From Primula veris (lineage: Eukaryota; Streptophyta; Magnoliopsida; Ericales; Primulaceae), in the NCBI GenBank assembly GCA_963682055.1, contig OY821749.1, forward strand, positions 6,188,336 to 6,252,335: a stretch of DNA of 64,000 nucleotides, given 5' to 3'. This document shows positions 24,991-37,600 of this stretch, piece by piece. The notes under the pieces were generated by a model. It searched no databases and was not told where the DNA came from. It worked only from the letters and a program-made list of their open reading frames with translations. Every line of letters starts with the position of its first letter. The first letter of the stretch is position 1. The translations under genes were made by a program, and so were the position numbers.

Positions 24991-25884
24991 ATGCTGAAAG
25001 TGCATCTATTTCAGTCGAAAGTACATATAGTTCAGTCGAAAGTGCATATAGTTCAGTCAAAATCGTATATAGTTCAATAAAAGTGCATATAGTCCAGTCG
25101 ATAGTGCATATAGTTAGTCAAAAGTGCATATAATTGAGTCGAAAGTGTATTCAATTCCGTTAAAACTATATCTAGTTCCGTCGAAAGTGTATACACTTCA
25201 GTCCAAAGTAAATATAGTTAAATAAAAGTGCATATGCATGTATTTCAGCTAAAAGTGCATCTGGTTCAGCTGAAAGTATATCTGGTTCAGCTGAAAAGAC
25301 ATCTGGTTCTGCTGAAAGTGCATCTAATTTAGTCGAAAATACATATAGTAAAGTCAAAAGTGCATATAGTCTAATCGAAAATGAATATAGTCGAGTCGAA
25401 ATTGCATATGGTTCAGCTAAAAGTGTATATAGTTCAATAAAAGTGCATATAGTTCTGTTAAAAATGCATCTGGTTCAGCTGAAAGTACATTTTGTTCAGC
25501 CAAAAATGCATCTGGTTCAGCTGAAAGTGCATCGTGTTCATCTCAAAATGCATCTAGTTTAGTCGAAAGTACATATAGTTCAGTCGAAATTGCATATAGT
25601 CCAGTCAAAATTGCATATAGTCCAGTCGAAACTGCATATATTTCAGTCGAAAGTGCATAATGTTCAAGAGATTGTTGGCTCGAATTCATTCGAATTTGCT
25701 TTTTTTAATTCAAAGTAAAGTATATTCACTTTTTGTGTGAATTATATTGTGTTTATATTAAACATTATGCACTTTCGACTGTAGTATATGCACTTTCGAC
25801 TGAATTAGATGCATTTTAAGATGAACTATATGCACTTTCAGCTGAACTAAATGCACTTTCAGCTGAACCAGATGCACTTTTGAC
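24991..25884. repeat. 21-bp minisatellite with an inverted second arm
   Basis: From 24991 to about 25663 a 21-bp unit (AGTCGAAAGTGCATATAGTTC and variants with AGCTGAAAGTGCATCTGG) is repeated about 30 times. After a 100-bp unique centre the same unit appears in inverted orientation at about 25765-25884 (ATGCACTTTCGACTG, ATGCACTTTCAGCTG), about five times. The whole can fold back. Because 21 is a multiple of three it creates a spurious heptad reading frame. Confidence 0.85.
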
Positions 25885-26664
25885 ATAAGTGTAATTTAAT
25901 TCAAATTAAAAAAAACAAATACAGATGTATTCGAACTACCAAACTCTTCAACATTAGTGTTGGTACAAGCGCTCTTACCATTTTGAGCTTATGGATGTAT
26001 ATTGTCACTAAATAAAATCATACAAACATGTAAAGCTAAAATCATCCCGTCTTCGCCTAAATATGAACGATACAAAACACTATAAAATTTCAAACACATG
26101 GCATGCTACTTAAAGATTTTCTCAATATATGAATATTTACACACTATAAAAACTCTACAAAACAACCTTGCAAAAAAAAAAAAAACAGGCTATATTTTAG
26201 CCTCAAACAAACTCCGATTCGGACCAAAATCTTATGAACTTTTGTATTGTACATAACCTACACATAAACACGCCAAATTCAAGCGAATTCAAAACTATAA
26301 AATTTATTGTACGAAACTCGGACATTTCATCGAACACTTTAATGGTACAATTTGGCACAACCATAACCAGACACATAGTTGTATACACTCTGTCAAATAA
26401 CTCCCGAACGAAGAGCCTGTTTTAGCCTCGAACCAGAGTTCAATTCAGCCCCGAAATAGAATCCAATTCAGCCTTAAACCGGACTGGATTTAGCACCAAA
26501 ATAATCCCCAAATCAGCAATAAAACAAGCTTGTTTCAGCCCCAAAATGAACCCTAAAATCAGCCTTATAACGGGTTCGATTAAGCTCCAAAAAAGACCGC
26601 AAGACAGACGTAAATCAGCCCTAAAACGCTCCCCGTTTCAGTCCGAAACCAATTATAAATTTTT
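25885..26664. other. Gene-free stretch with TCAGCCC-type motif repetition
   Basis: No gene seen. Between about 26400 and 26640 a loose motif (TTCAGCCCCAAAA / TCAGCCCTAAAAC) recurs roughly every 30-40 bases. This may be the edge of a larger repeat whose ends I cannot define. Confidence 0.4.
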
Positions 26665-26968
26665 CTGAAACTATATATATTTAAGATCAATTAGGTCAAA
26701 TCGTCAACAAAAACGAAAACTACATACAATTTATAAGCTCAATTCCTCAACTAACTGTAAAATTTACTGAAATTATATATAATTAAAATCAATCAGGTCA
26801 AACCGTCAATAAAAACCGAAACTACATACGATTTATAAGCTCAATTCCTCAACTAACTATAAAATTTACTGAAACTATATATATTTAAAATAAATTAGCT
26901 CATATCGTCAAAAAAGCCTAATCTACATACAATTAGCTCAATTACTCAACTAACTATAAAATTTGAAT
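26665..26968. repeat. 102-bp tandem repeat, three copies
   Basis: CTGAAACTATATATA-type starts occur at 26665, 26767 and 26869, a period of 102 bp. Each is followed by CAATTAGGTCAAATCGTCAA and CTCAATTCCTCAACTAACT. The third unit is slightly shortened. Confidence 0.75.
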
Positions 26969-26983
26969 AAACATGCCTGCAAA

Positions 26984-27658
26984 TAGTGATGACAATTGGG
27001 TCGGGTCATTCAAAACACGACCCGACCCGACCCATTTGACCCGTTTTTATAACATTTTTTTTTCTTTTGAAAAATAAATCTCATAAATGTCAATATTTGA
27101 AAAGAATCTGTTAAAAACCTATATGATAAAGTAAAAAATCATTTAATTTAGAAATATAATATATAAATACTAATGTGGCGTTAAATAACTTTTCATATTA
27201 ATTTAGTGATTTAAATTTTACAATCTTCTTTTTGACATTTTCATGTTTATTGAATTAATTTGGGCTCATTAACTTCGTCAGCTAAAACATTGGTATATGT
27301 AAAAATGTAATATGAATGTATATGATTGATATTATAATTTATTTCCCGTAAATTCTTTTAAAAATAATGATGATACTGTATTACTAAATTCATTAATTAA
27401 CATATTAATATTTATCATAAATATCATTAATTAATGTATACAAGATTTATTTAGTAAATCACCGAAATGTATGTAAGGAGAAATTAATGTATATGAGAGA
27501 GAGAGAGAAATGAGAGAGTATTAACTTGTAAACTTTCACTTTTCAAGTTGAACGTTTATCCAATTTAACCTGACCCTATCCGATACAAATAAAGTTGCAC
27601 TTTTACCCGACCCACGACAGATCGGATTGGGTCAAAACCCGAAAAATTGTCATCACTA
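26984..27658. mobile_element. hAT-type MITE (TAGTGATGACAATTGGGTCGG family)
   Basis: The left end TAGTGATGACAATTGGGTCG is mirrored by the right end, whose reverse complement begins TAGTGATGACAATTTTTCGG. Flanking octamers CCTGCAAA and TCTGCGAA agree at six of eight positions, a slightly decayed 8-bp target duplication. The 675-bp interior is AT-rich and non-coding. GACCCGACCC repeats follow the left terminus. Confidence 0.8.
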
Positions 27659-30600
27659 TCTGCGAAGATGAGATTATTGAGATGAGATCGCAATGTAACA
27701 GAGATGAGATGGCAAAGATAAAGAAGATGACAGAGATAACCTGAGATAAGCAAGATGACGGAGATAGGCATCACAGATTGAGATTTCTAGCTTCGCGCTA
27801 AATAATTCATCAATAAATTTCTCTCTCTAAAATAGAAAACATAGTAGCGATAATAGAAACAGAAAAACAGAAAACAAAGTTTTATATAGTAGATAAAAGT
27901 GGTATTTAGGTGGAAAGTAAATTATAATAGCTAGTGAGAATTAAAGATCAAAAGTGGTATCTGTGATGCATTATTTGTTTATTTTAGGGGCAATTAACAA
28001 AAACATATTCTATCCCTATTATATTAACAAAAACATACACTAATAATTTAAATTACCAAAAACATACCTATATATATATATATAATTATTATTTTTTAAT
28101 CTAATCTCTCTCTAACTTAACATATATCTCTTTCACCTAACATCTCTCTCTCTAATCTAACATCTCTCTCTAACTTAACATATCTCTCTCTAACACACGA
28201 TCATCACACATTTTCTAACACGTGCTAATCACCCATCTCTCTCTAAAAATGATTAAAAACTCGCAAAAATGCATATGCTAATTATAAACGTCATACCCTA
28301 ATTTTAAAACTTCATACCCTGATTTCAAAACTTCATACCCTAATTTCAAAAATTTCATACACTAATTTCAAAAGTTTATACTCTAATTTTAAAATTTCAT
28401 ATCCTAATTTCAAAACTTCATACAATAATTTTAAAACTTCGTATCCTAATTTCAAAACTTCATACCCTAATTTCAAAACTCCATACCCTAATTTTAAAAC
28501 TTTATACCATACATATGAATTTCTCTCAATATTATACATATGTATTCTTTTCTTTCAACTTGAAACCCACAATGTTTACAATAGTCTCAAAACTCAATAA
28601 ATAGAAAACAATCTCATACATTTCATATATTTTTCATATATTACGGGGTATCAAATAGTGTAATATTTGTGTATTACGTATGTATATATCTGTATTTATA
28701 TGTATATGGATATCTATATAATCTAGATGGTGTTCGGTAGTCAGTGATGGGTTTTCGTGATAGAGGAAGGGAGAGAGATAGAGTGGGATATTAAGAAAGA
28801 TACATAAAAGAATGGAGGAGAGAGAAATAACGAGAAAAATTGGTGAGAGAGAAGAAATGAAGAGATACATAGAATAATTGGTGAGAAATAAGAATTGAGG
28901 AAAAAGAGAGATAAAGAAAAGACAGCATTAAATTTAAATTTGTTTGATATGTTTTTGATAATGAAAAGTTGTAATGGTATGTTTTTTGTAATTAAGTTTA
29001 AAAAATAGTATGTTTTGTTAATTGGTCCTTTATTTTATTCTTTTACCAACATATAATACCGCGTAAAGATCTAAATTATTGTAGTTGGTCCTAAAAAGGT
29101 ACAAATTCGTGCAAATACAAGACACGACTATTATTGACCACTTGCAACATAAAATTCCATGTTTCAGTTTTTATTCGATATGAAAATTTGAAATAAATTA
29201 CTCTGGTGAAAAGTTGGGTTTCTTAATATAGTTTTTGATTGCGTTAGAGGGTTTAGTTTTTCTGAATTTTATGCAATTGGAGTTGAGGAAGTGTCTTTTG
29301 TTTGATTTTGCAAATAATGCTCACGTAGACCGTAGTCGGCTGTAGAAATTATCAAGGAGTTGTTTATGTTTTTCTCGAATTCTCACTATGATTTCCTTCT
29401 TCAATCAGGCCTAATAATTAATATTATACTAAGTGTGCGTGAAGAGATTCAAGGATCACACCAAGAATGCTTTGTAAAAGTAAGGTCACCATTTTGTGCA
29501 GTAATTGAGTTAAATTGTATAAATTTTAGTCACTTTTAAAATCATTAGATTAAAAAAATAAAGAGTTAGATGATACATTTTCAATAACTAATTTAATTTT
29601 TCAATTTTTATTATATATTAGACAAATTATGATTTAATAAATTAAAAACAAAATTTACAACACAATAAAAACATAAATGAAAATATATAACTCAAGTGGA
29701 TACTAACATAAATTTAATTATTAATCAAAATTTTTTTTAAAAAATAACAGTTGAATATTTATTTTTGAAAACCGAATTATGTCGTTTAATTGATTGACTG
29801 GACAAAAGAAAAACATGTAAAAAGTATACAAAGTAAGATTTTTTTAACTTCTACTAAAATATGTGGGGAGAGGCTGAGCTAGAAATTCGGTTCAGTGGGG
29901 GCACAATATAAAATGACAAAAGCAAATCTACATAGATTCAAGGGGGTACAAGCGCCCACCCTTGGTTCGATAGAGAAGTATATTTAAAAATACTTTTTTA
30001 TTAATTTTTAATCATTTATTTGTAAAAACAGTTAATTAATAGATAAAATTAAATGCAAATTGTAACAAATTTATCTCAACTTCAAATCTTTTGCCACCTT
30101 AAAATTTTTTTTAATTATTATTATGAGTATCTCTTATGTTATTGTTTACATATTTTTTTAATTAAAATTGAAAAGTATTCATTACTTTAACTTGCTAGAC
30201 TTCATTTCAATATTTTAAATTTATTTTGAGTTTAGTTTTCTTTCTTTTCTTAAAAGGTTCGAAGATAATGTGTTTTTAATATAAAATATTAAGTAATGAT
30301 ATTTTGTTTTACAAATTAAATAAAAGTTTACATGACAATATTATTTATTACAACTACATCATTATCAATACATGATTGACCTAACATATCTAGTTGCTTA
30401 ATAAGTTTTCTTAAAATTAAACAATTTTCTTTTATGAAAAATTGAAACACATGTATATATAGAATCTTATGAACTCATATTATTATTGATGTTTGGTGAT
30501 TTTACTCATGAATTTTGATATAAAATTTGAAAAATAATAGATCACGTGTTTATATACATTGGTGCGTTTTGCTAAAAAGTTTACATACGACTTTCCCCTA
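27659..30600. other. Gene-free spacer with simple repeats
   Basis: No gene recognised. It contains CT-rich simple sequence at about 28100-28240 (TCTCTCTCTAAC), a 21-bp minisatellite (28291-28508), GA-rich sequence at about 28760-28920, and a fragment near 29870-29975 with GTGGGGGCACAATATA and CAAGCGCCCACC that resembles the end of a hAT-like element. The rest is AT-rich. Confidence 0.5.
28291..28508. repeat. 21-bp minisatellite (TTCATACCCTAATTTCAAAAC)
   Basis: About ten units of 21 bp, e.g. starts at 28291 and 28312, with variants TTTTAAAAC and CCATACCC. The unit includes CCCTAATTT, but this is not telomeric repeat sequence. It also generates a spurious heptad frame on the minus strand. Confidence 0.8.
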
Positions 30601-31017
30601 CTTTCATCTGCATTTTGATTTCTATTTTGATTTCTTCTAGAACAATTTATCTACTTTTTGTGGGGGTTTTCATCTATATTTTTATATTCACTGTTATAAA
30701 TAAAAATGTGGATTTTGCCTCCGCCAATTATAGTTTAAAAAAATGTTGTATTCCCTACTGACAACTTTGTAAGTGAAATGCAGAAAAAAAAAAACAAGAG
30801 TTTAGAATCCATTGTCTGGATCAAACTGCGGAGAGAACTGAAAAGAATGAGTGTATTATGTTGAGAGGACCTGAAGATAAAGTAGCCTTGGCTAGATAGA
30901 TGTTTGTTGGCCTCTGTGAACAAAGGTGACCTTCTCCAGCTGGAGAACCTTGCACTGAAAAGATGAAATATCGCACTTGAAGGAAGAGATGGTTCGCATG
31001 AAATATATGGTGGAGTC
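30600..31017. repeat. Far 3' flank of unit B, shared with unit C
   Basis: Reverse-complement match to 62930-63330. Common anchors are TCTAGAACAATTTATCTAC, GCCAACAAACA and GTTCTCCAGCT. A possible remnant of a coiled-coil coding end lies on the + strand here (about 30895-31010; see unit C counterpart). Confidence 0.65.
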
Positions 31018-31541
31018 CATTGTTTTAAAAAGCGCTAAATTGATCAAAGCGTTTTTACAAGAGATACACTAAAAGCGTGGATTTAAAGCGTAAACTTTTT
31101 ATAGTATAAAAATATATATGTTAGAAATATCTAAAAAAATATACATGTTTAATGTATATTTTGAAAACATCATTTTATGATTTTTTTATATAAGAAAATT
31201 TAAATATTTCATGAATAGCTAAAAATAAACGAATTAGTCTTATAATACTTAAAATTTTCAAATGTTGTAGTTCGTCATAATAAACGATTAAATATCACTA
31301 GCACGGGTGGTAAAATTTATTTGGAATTATGTTTTTCGTAAAATTGTTAACCCTAAATTAACGTCGTTTTCGTAGTTTTTTTAAACAAATAAAAAACAAG
31401 TCCAGAAAAAGCGCAAAAAGCATGATAAAAGTGCACAAGTAGCGCTTTAATTACCAGCCAAAAAACAAAAAAAAAAAAAAGCATTTTCTTTTTGGGAAGC
31501 GTTTTATCGCACTAAAAGCGTGATAAAGCCCTATTTTTAAG
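31018..31541. mobile_element. Complete MITE at the inner boundary of unit B
   Basis: A 524-bp insert begins CATTGTTTTAAAAAGCGC. The reverse complement of its right end is CTTAAAAATAGGGCTTTATC, so the ends are related and belong to the TGTTTTAAA/GCGCT family seen at 16067 and 19050. Copy C lacks it. In B the 215 bp that separate the two flanks in A and C are deleted on the gene side. Confidence 0.65.
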
Positions 31542-31698
31542 ATTATCATGCTCGTTGCAGTTTATGCAAATATACCGTCCCCAACCTGGCCAATTAAGGT
31601 TTAAGACTACACTTTCCATCCTACACAGATAAAAACCTCCACAGATTGTACATGAGTCCATATAAACAAAAACCAGTCTTTTAGCTAAGGTTTACTCC

Positions 31699-34600
31699 TC
31701 AGCCACTTTTTAGAGCAACAACTACTACACTGATGTTGTCACTGCTCATTCGGCTCAGTGCCAGACGTGTCAGCAGTGCTGCTGCTGACGCACTTCGTGA
31801 CAAGTATAATGCTGCAGATGTCGCTTCTTCTTCTTTCCCTCCTCCGACCGCGGAAGGAGGGCCTTCGCTCAGGCACTCGCGAGTCACTTGACACACCAGC
31901 TCGTTCGACATGACATCCCATAGCCCGTCGCTCGCGAGGATTAAGCACTCATCTTGTGGGTGCCTCCTTGTGAATGTGATCTCCGGTTCTGATGTTACCA
32001 TCGGTTTTAGGTACCTGTCACCTGTTCCGGAGAGAAAAGAAGTGGATATTAATACTTAGAATATCCTATAACTTTTGTCATTGCATTCCCAACTAGTAAA
32101 TTTAAAATTCTTGTGAGGCTAAACTAATAAAAGACTCATGTTATAAATATGGCTTGTAACACGTTAGCTATTTGGATACCATTGAGTTTTTCTTAATTCA
32201 CTCCGAGCTTCGTTATTTGGAAAACATACTCGTTATTCAGAAAACAAATTCATACTTCGCAACTATGACACTTGACTTTTTTTGAATTTGTTGACTTTTT
32301 TGAATTTATTGGTATTTTCTTAGTTTCGTTTTTCTTTTCAAATTAGACTTTGCAAATCAGGGTTTCAACCCTCCCATATATTTTCACATAAATTAAAATT
32401 ACTATCCAAACAGACAAGCCTAAATAATAGCTCACTATTGTAAATTCTTCTAATAATTAACAAACATGTACTGTATATATTCCAGCTAAAATAATCAAAA
32501 TATGTAATAGAAGTGAGCTAAGTTTCAAATGCCTTATTCAGGATAATTATTTGATTATGAAACTTCTAACAACCCTTTTTAGTTTTTTACATATTTTGCT
32601 CAAATTCAAAAAATTCAAGCCTCGTACTTCCGGAGTACGAGTTTGTTTTCAAAAGTACGAGTTTGTTTTTCAAATAACGAATCTAAGACTGCATTAAAAA
32701 AAACTCAACTGTATAAAGACGTTACCAATTGGATATTCAGCATGTGCGTATTGATAACCATACGTAGCAGTCAATACGGCAAATTAAGACACAAGAAAAG
32801 TATATCGTATCCAGAATGAACGATTTTACCACAAGAAACACCCAAAACTAGAATGTCGTATTTTCTCTTTGGAAACCTAGACTAAAATCTACTATGGTAA
32901 AATATGAAATGACATACTACCATGTATGACTATAGCAGCAACCCATGTAACATTAGTTCTTGCAATGACTCATAATATTTTGAAATCATTATCTGGAACT
33001 ATGCATGGAAAGTCGGGTCTTTTCCGCAATATGTTGGCTGTTAAAGCATTAATAAGTCGACACTTTATGATTCTTAATGAACTGTCTAATATGTATTAAA
33101 GTTCTTTTACAACGGACAAAAGCCAGCCAGCTGGAAAAAAATGGCTTGTCGGTTCTGGTTTTCGACACTAGATAAATAGTACTCTATACCCAGGAACTGC
33201 ATTCTTATAGTATTATATAATCAAACTCACCCCTCCCCCACTGTAAAGTTTTAGTACTTCCTACGACCTCCGTCCACATCCATTTCAAAAGTAAAAGGAA
33301 AACCCTTGAACTACAGAACAGAGATAAAATGCATGTTTATCAGATGTTTACTTCCATCAAAAACACGATACAAATCAACCATAGAAGGGAGCGGAATCAG
33401 TAATAGCTCGCGGGGAAGAAACATAATCTCATAAATGCGGTAGTAATCTTATCAGGGACAACCCATTACAATAACAACTAATAAAAACTGGGCTTTAGTT
33501 TAAGTACGACACGCATAACCAGGTCTTCAAACCCTTAAGTAGAAATTTAAAATACTACTTTTATCGGTAACTACTGTACCTATAATCAATATACATTTAT
33601 TATGATTATCAAAAAGGGGAAAGGAGATATCTTAAAATGCTTACCTATCGCTCTGGACATAGCGAGAATTCCGTTAACACGAGCTCCATTCAAGTATATG
33701 ACTCGCCCTCCCGAAGCCTCAATCCTTGCCCGTTCATCTGGTCTATCAGGCTGCAACCAAAATATTTTAATGTCTTAACTTAATATAATATTTCCGCAAT
33801 AATTATTCGTATGATGACCTTCTTTTACACGTTTTTGTACCTGTGTCCAAAGAATTAAGAAAAAAAAGCTTCACAAGCTTTTATATGTTCACTGAATATA
33901 AACCGATCTATACAGAAGGAAAATGCCACGAAGAATAATTAGAATTAACAAGAGGGAAAAAATAATGAATGATAATTTTACAGCATATTTGGGTAAATTA
34001 TGAATACCATTTCTGATAATAATGAATGATAATTAGGACATGGTAGTTAGGACACGAAAAAATAGGCCAGCATCAAGTAGTTGTTCAACGTGATTGCTTT
34101 GTATACGTGAAATCAAGGAGTAAAAAACAAATTGGAGTGGACTCGCACCTACGGGTCATGCAAGAGTATCTTGCAAAATATTCAGAAAACAGTTGGTGTG
34201 TGTTTCGTAAAAAGGAATCTCGTAATCTTATGGAACACTTTTAAGGAAATGTTTGCTGTTACTATCTGATGAAGGATTATGAGGGAAAAACAAGTAAATG
34301 AATTACACAGACAAACCTGCCTAATAAAATAGCGCAAACTTAGGTACATGCACAAAGTTCAACTGCACGTGTCGAATACAAACAAATTCTTGCTGTGATG
34401 TGAAACCATAAAAGCTGAGTTTGTCGCAATCATAGTACTCATAAGGACTGATCCAGGAGATGTTCACCCCCAATAGACATGAACAGCAGGTGTTAGGGGA
34501 ACTATAGATCTTACGAAAGCGACAAAAAATAATGTCAATATAGACCAAACGTTTGTCGACACTCACAGTGTATGCCATAACAGGTAACTGTGATTAATAA

Positions 34601-37600
34601 TTCCTTATGGACGTATAAATAACTAAAATATTCTAGTTAGATTAACTGTTAATGTCTACTTGCTACAGATTCTAGCAAGAATTGATTCTTCTGTATTGGC
34701 ATGCACCTAAACCAGAAATTAGCAATGCCAGGTTTCACAATATGGCGCATAATCGCACCTGATAATCCAATGAAAACCTGTGTTCTTAAAAGCTGAGAAT
34801 CTAGTTAGATTAATTAAGTCTTAGTTGTCGTGTACTCAAACCAGTGAATTTGACAAGAATGCTAACCATACTTGCACCAAAAATGCAGCAAGAAAACAGC
34901 TTAACTAATCAGTCAGGGCATACTTACGCGTGAGAAACAAGCCACAAAAACATCTGCTATTAGGAGTTGACCTAGTAGGCATACACGCCTGAGCCCCTCG
35001 AAAAAATATTTATGAAGCTCGAATTTTCATAAAATGTAGTTCAGCATTTTAGTGGATAGCTAGTGTACCAATTTTCAAAAAAAGTTACCAACCTTGTGAT
35101 CAAAGGACAGAAGCACCGGCTTTCCTCCGCGGCAAAGAACGGCACGCGAGTCTCCACAATTGGCAACAAGGATATGATCAGCAGTCACGACCGCCACGAC
35201 AGCTGTCGAGCCGGTGAGCGACGACTCGATGGGGTGGCACTCGCACCGAAACCCAATGCTCCCGCATCCACATATGTTGAGCGCCACGTCATCCATCCTT
35301 TTAAAGCACCTTGTTAGTGTCTTCCTCCACCACCCCTCCTCCTCCGCCTCCGTCAACTTTCGTACTTCCACAGAAGAGGTGCTGCTGCGGCTACGGCGAT
35401 CGGGTTTGAGTACCACGCGTCCCAACTCTTCCACTAGTAGCAAGTGCATCCTATCCCTACACATAGCTGCCACCTGTTCCATATTTATACCATATATTCA
35501 AAGGCTGTTCCACATATAGTCAAAGCATATCAACTTAGTTTAATACGGAACAGATATACTATTTTGATATTGAAGATTATTTTGAATTGTAACTGGATTA
35601 ATATCATTTGGTCCCTGGGCTCCCATTAATCCTATATTACGAAATTACGTCTAAATTGTCGGAATGAAATTTTTTAAAAGTTGATCGCATAGTTTAAATG
35701 TTAAATTTTATGATTAAATTTAAAAAAAATTCATTTATATAATTTTAATATAAGTTATAAGTCGATCAAAATTACACGTAGATTCATAATGAAAAATTAA
35801 ATCGAAACGGATGGAGTAGAATTTTTGGACCTTTCTTTTATGAAACCAAGAAATCAAAAGTTTACACGTTATTACTTTATTAGAAAAGTTATAGCATCGT
35901 TAATCAACTATTTACATTAACAATTAAGTCATCGAACTATATGTTTTTTTCTAAGTTGGGGTCATTCGTGAATTTAATTGGACGAAAATTAAGTTTAAAT
36001 TACATTTCAGTCCCAAATTTTATAAAACACATGGATTTAATCCGAAAAGTTTATAATTTTATATTTTTAGCATACTTATAAACAAACAGTTACATATACA
36101 AGCTCATACATATATATATATATAATACACAATTAATATATATATATGTATCGATATAGAAAAAAAAATCAATATTTTTTGAATAAAAAATATATTTTTT
36201 CAAAAAAATTAAATTTTTTTTTGAAAAAATCTACTGTTTTTTTAAAAAAAAAACCACTTTTTTAAAAAAAGTAAAAAAGTAACTTTTTTTTAAAAATATT
36301 AATATTTAAAAAAGAATTATTTTTATAAAAAAAGTTAATTATTCTTTAAAAAAGGCGCTTCAAAAAGTGCATACCTTTTAAAAAATATATTTTATTTTAA
36401 AAAATATTAAAAAAAAGTTAGTTTTTTTCTATAAAACGTTATATATATTATATATATATTTATTTATAAATTGTATATTTTTTATATATATTTTTTTGTA
36501 TTTTATGTATACGTATGACCATGTATATGTAACTATTTGTTAATGGTTATGTTAAAAATGTAAATTTATAATTTTTTTGTGTTAAATTCATATGTTTTAT
36601 AAAATTTGGGACTTAAATGGAATTTAAACTTAACTTCCGTCCAATTAAATTGACGGAGATCCCTTAGGAAAATATATATAGTTCGGTGCCTCAATTGTTA
36701 ATGTAAATAGTTTGATACCTATTTTGTTAATGTACGCTAATTGGGGGTAATAAAACCTATTTTTTCCCATTATTCCGAAGATTTTCCATATTATGTTATC
36801 GTAAAATCACCAAAGAAATCTCAATATTTTATGCTAGTTTCTGTATATATATTTTTATAAAACAGATATTTCCTCATCTGGTCCATGAACAATAAAGTAC
36901 ATGTAACAAAAGATATAAAAAACTATTGGTTATTCTATTTAGACTGAAGAATATTATATGATATATTAAAAACAATTAAACAACTATAAACTTCCTCAAA
37001 GTTTCATGTTAAGCTAAAAACTTGACTATCAAACCTCAGCCCTCAAAACGAAAGATTTGCTATGGTAAAGTTACTAAAGTTAGCAGACTAATATATATAC
37101 TAAATATATACTTCCTCCATCCACAAACAATTGTTTCTACCCAAAAAAAAACGTTCAACTTTAACTTGTAATTTTTCCGCATCTAAGTTACTGAATATTT
37201 AAAAATTCCAACAAATAAGTCTAATCATCCGTGTGTGATTAACTTTGGAATGACTTCATTTTTTGAAAGAGTTCTTTTTGAGAATATACATACACAAATT
37301 TTGTGGATCAAAGTGCACCTGTTTTTCGTTACATACATATATGAACAAAGCAAGTATAAAAAAAATGGGAGAGTGATGTTAGTAAGGGAGTGTAAAATAC
37401 TACATGAGCACCACCGTGACCGTCGTAAACCCCAAAGAAGTGAACAGGCCTGTGCTGGCAGATGACCGGTTGACAAATCTCCGTTATCACAGATACTGCA
37501 TCCTCCATCTCACGAGACTTCCCGGACACCGACATGGTCCCTACAGCAGGCACCTTCACCGCTATGTCACCATCCTCACCTGCAGGAGTGCAGGCAGAAT

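Noticed and set aside
25172..25357. Heptad-repeat protein frame
   Set aside because: Product of a 21-bp minisatellite whose period is a multiple of three; no start context or conserved ends.
24991..25663. CRISPR-like repeat array
   Set aside because: Units are directly adjacent without unique spacers, and this is plant DNA.
28333..28539. KLGYEVL-type repeat protein frame and telomere-like CCCTAA motifs
   Set aside because: Again a 21-bp minisatellite; the unit is CATACCCTAATTT, not the plant telomere repeat CCCTAAA.
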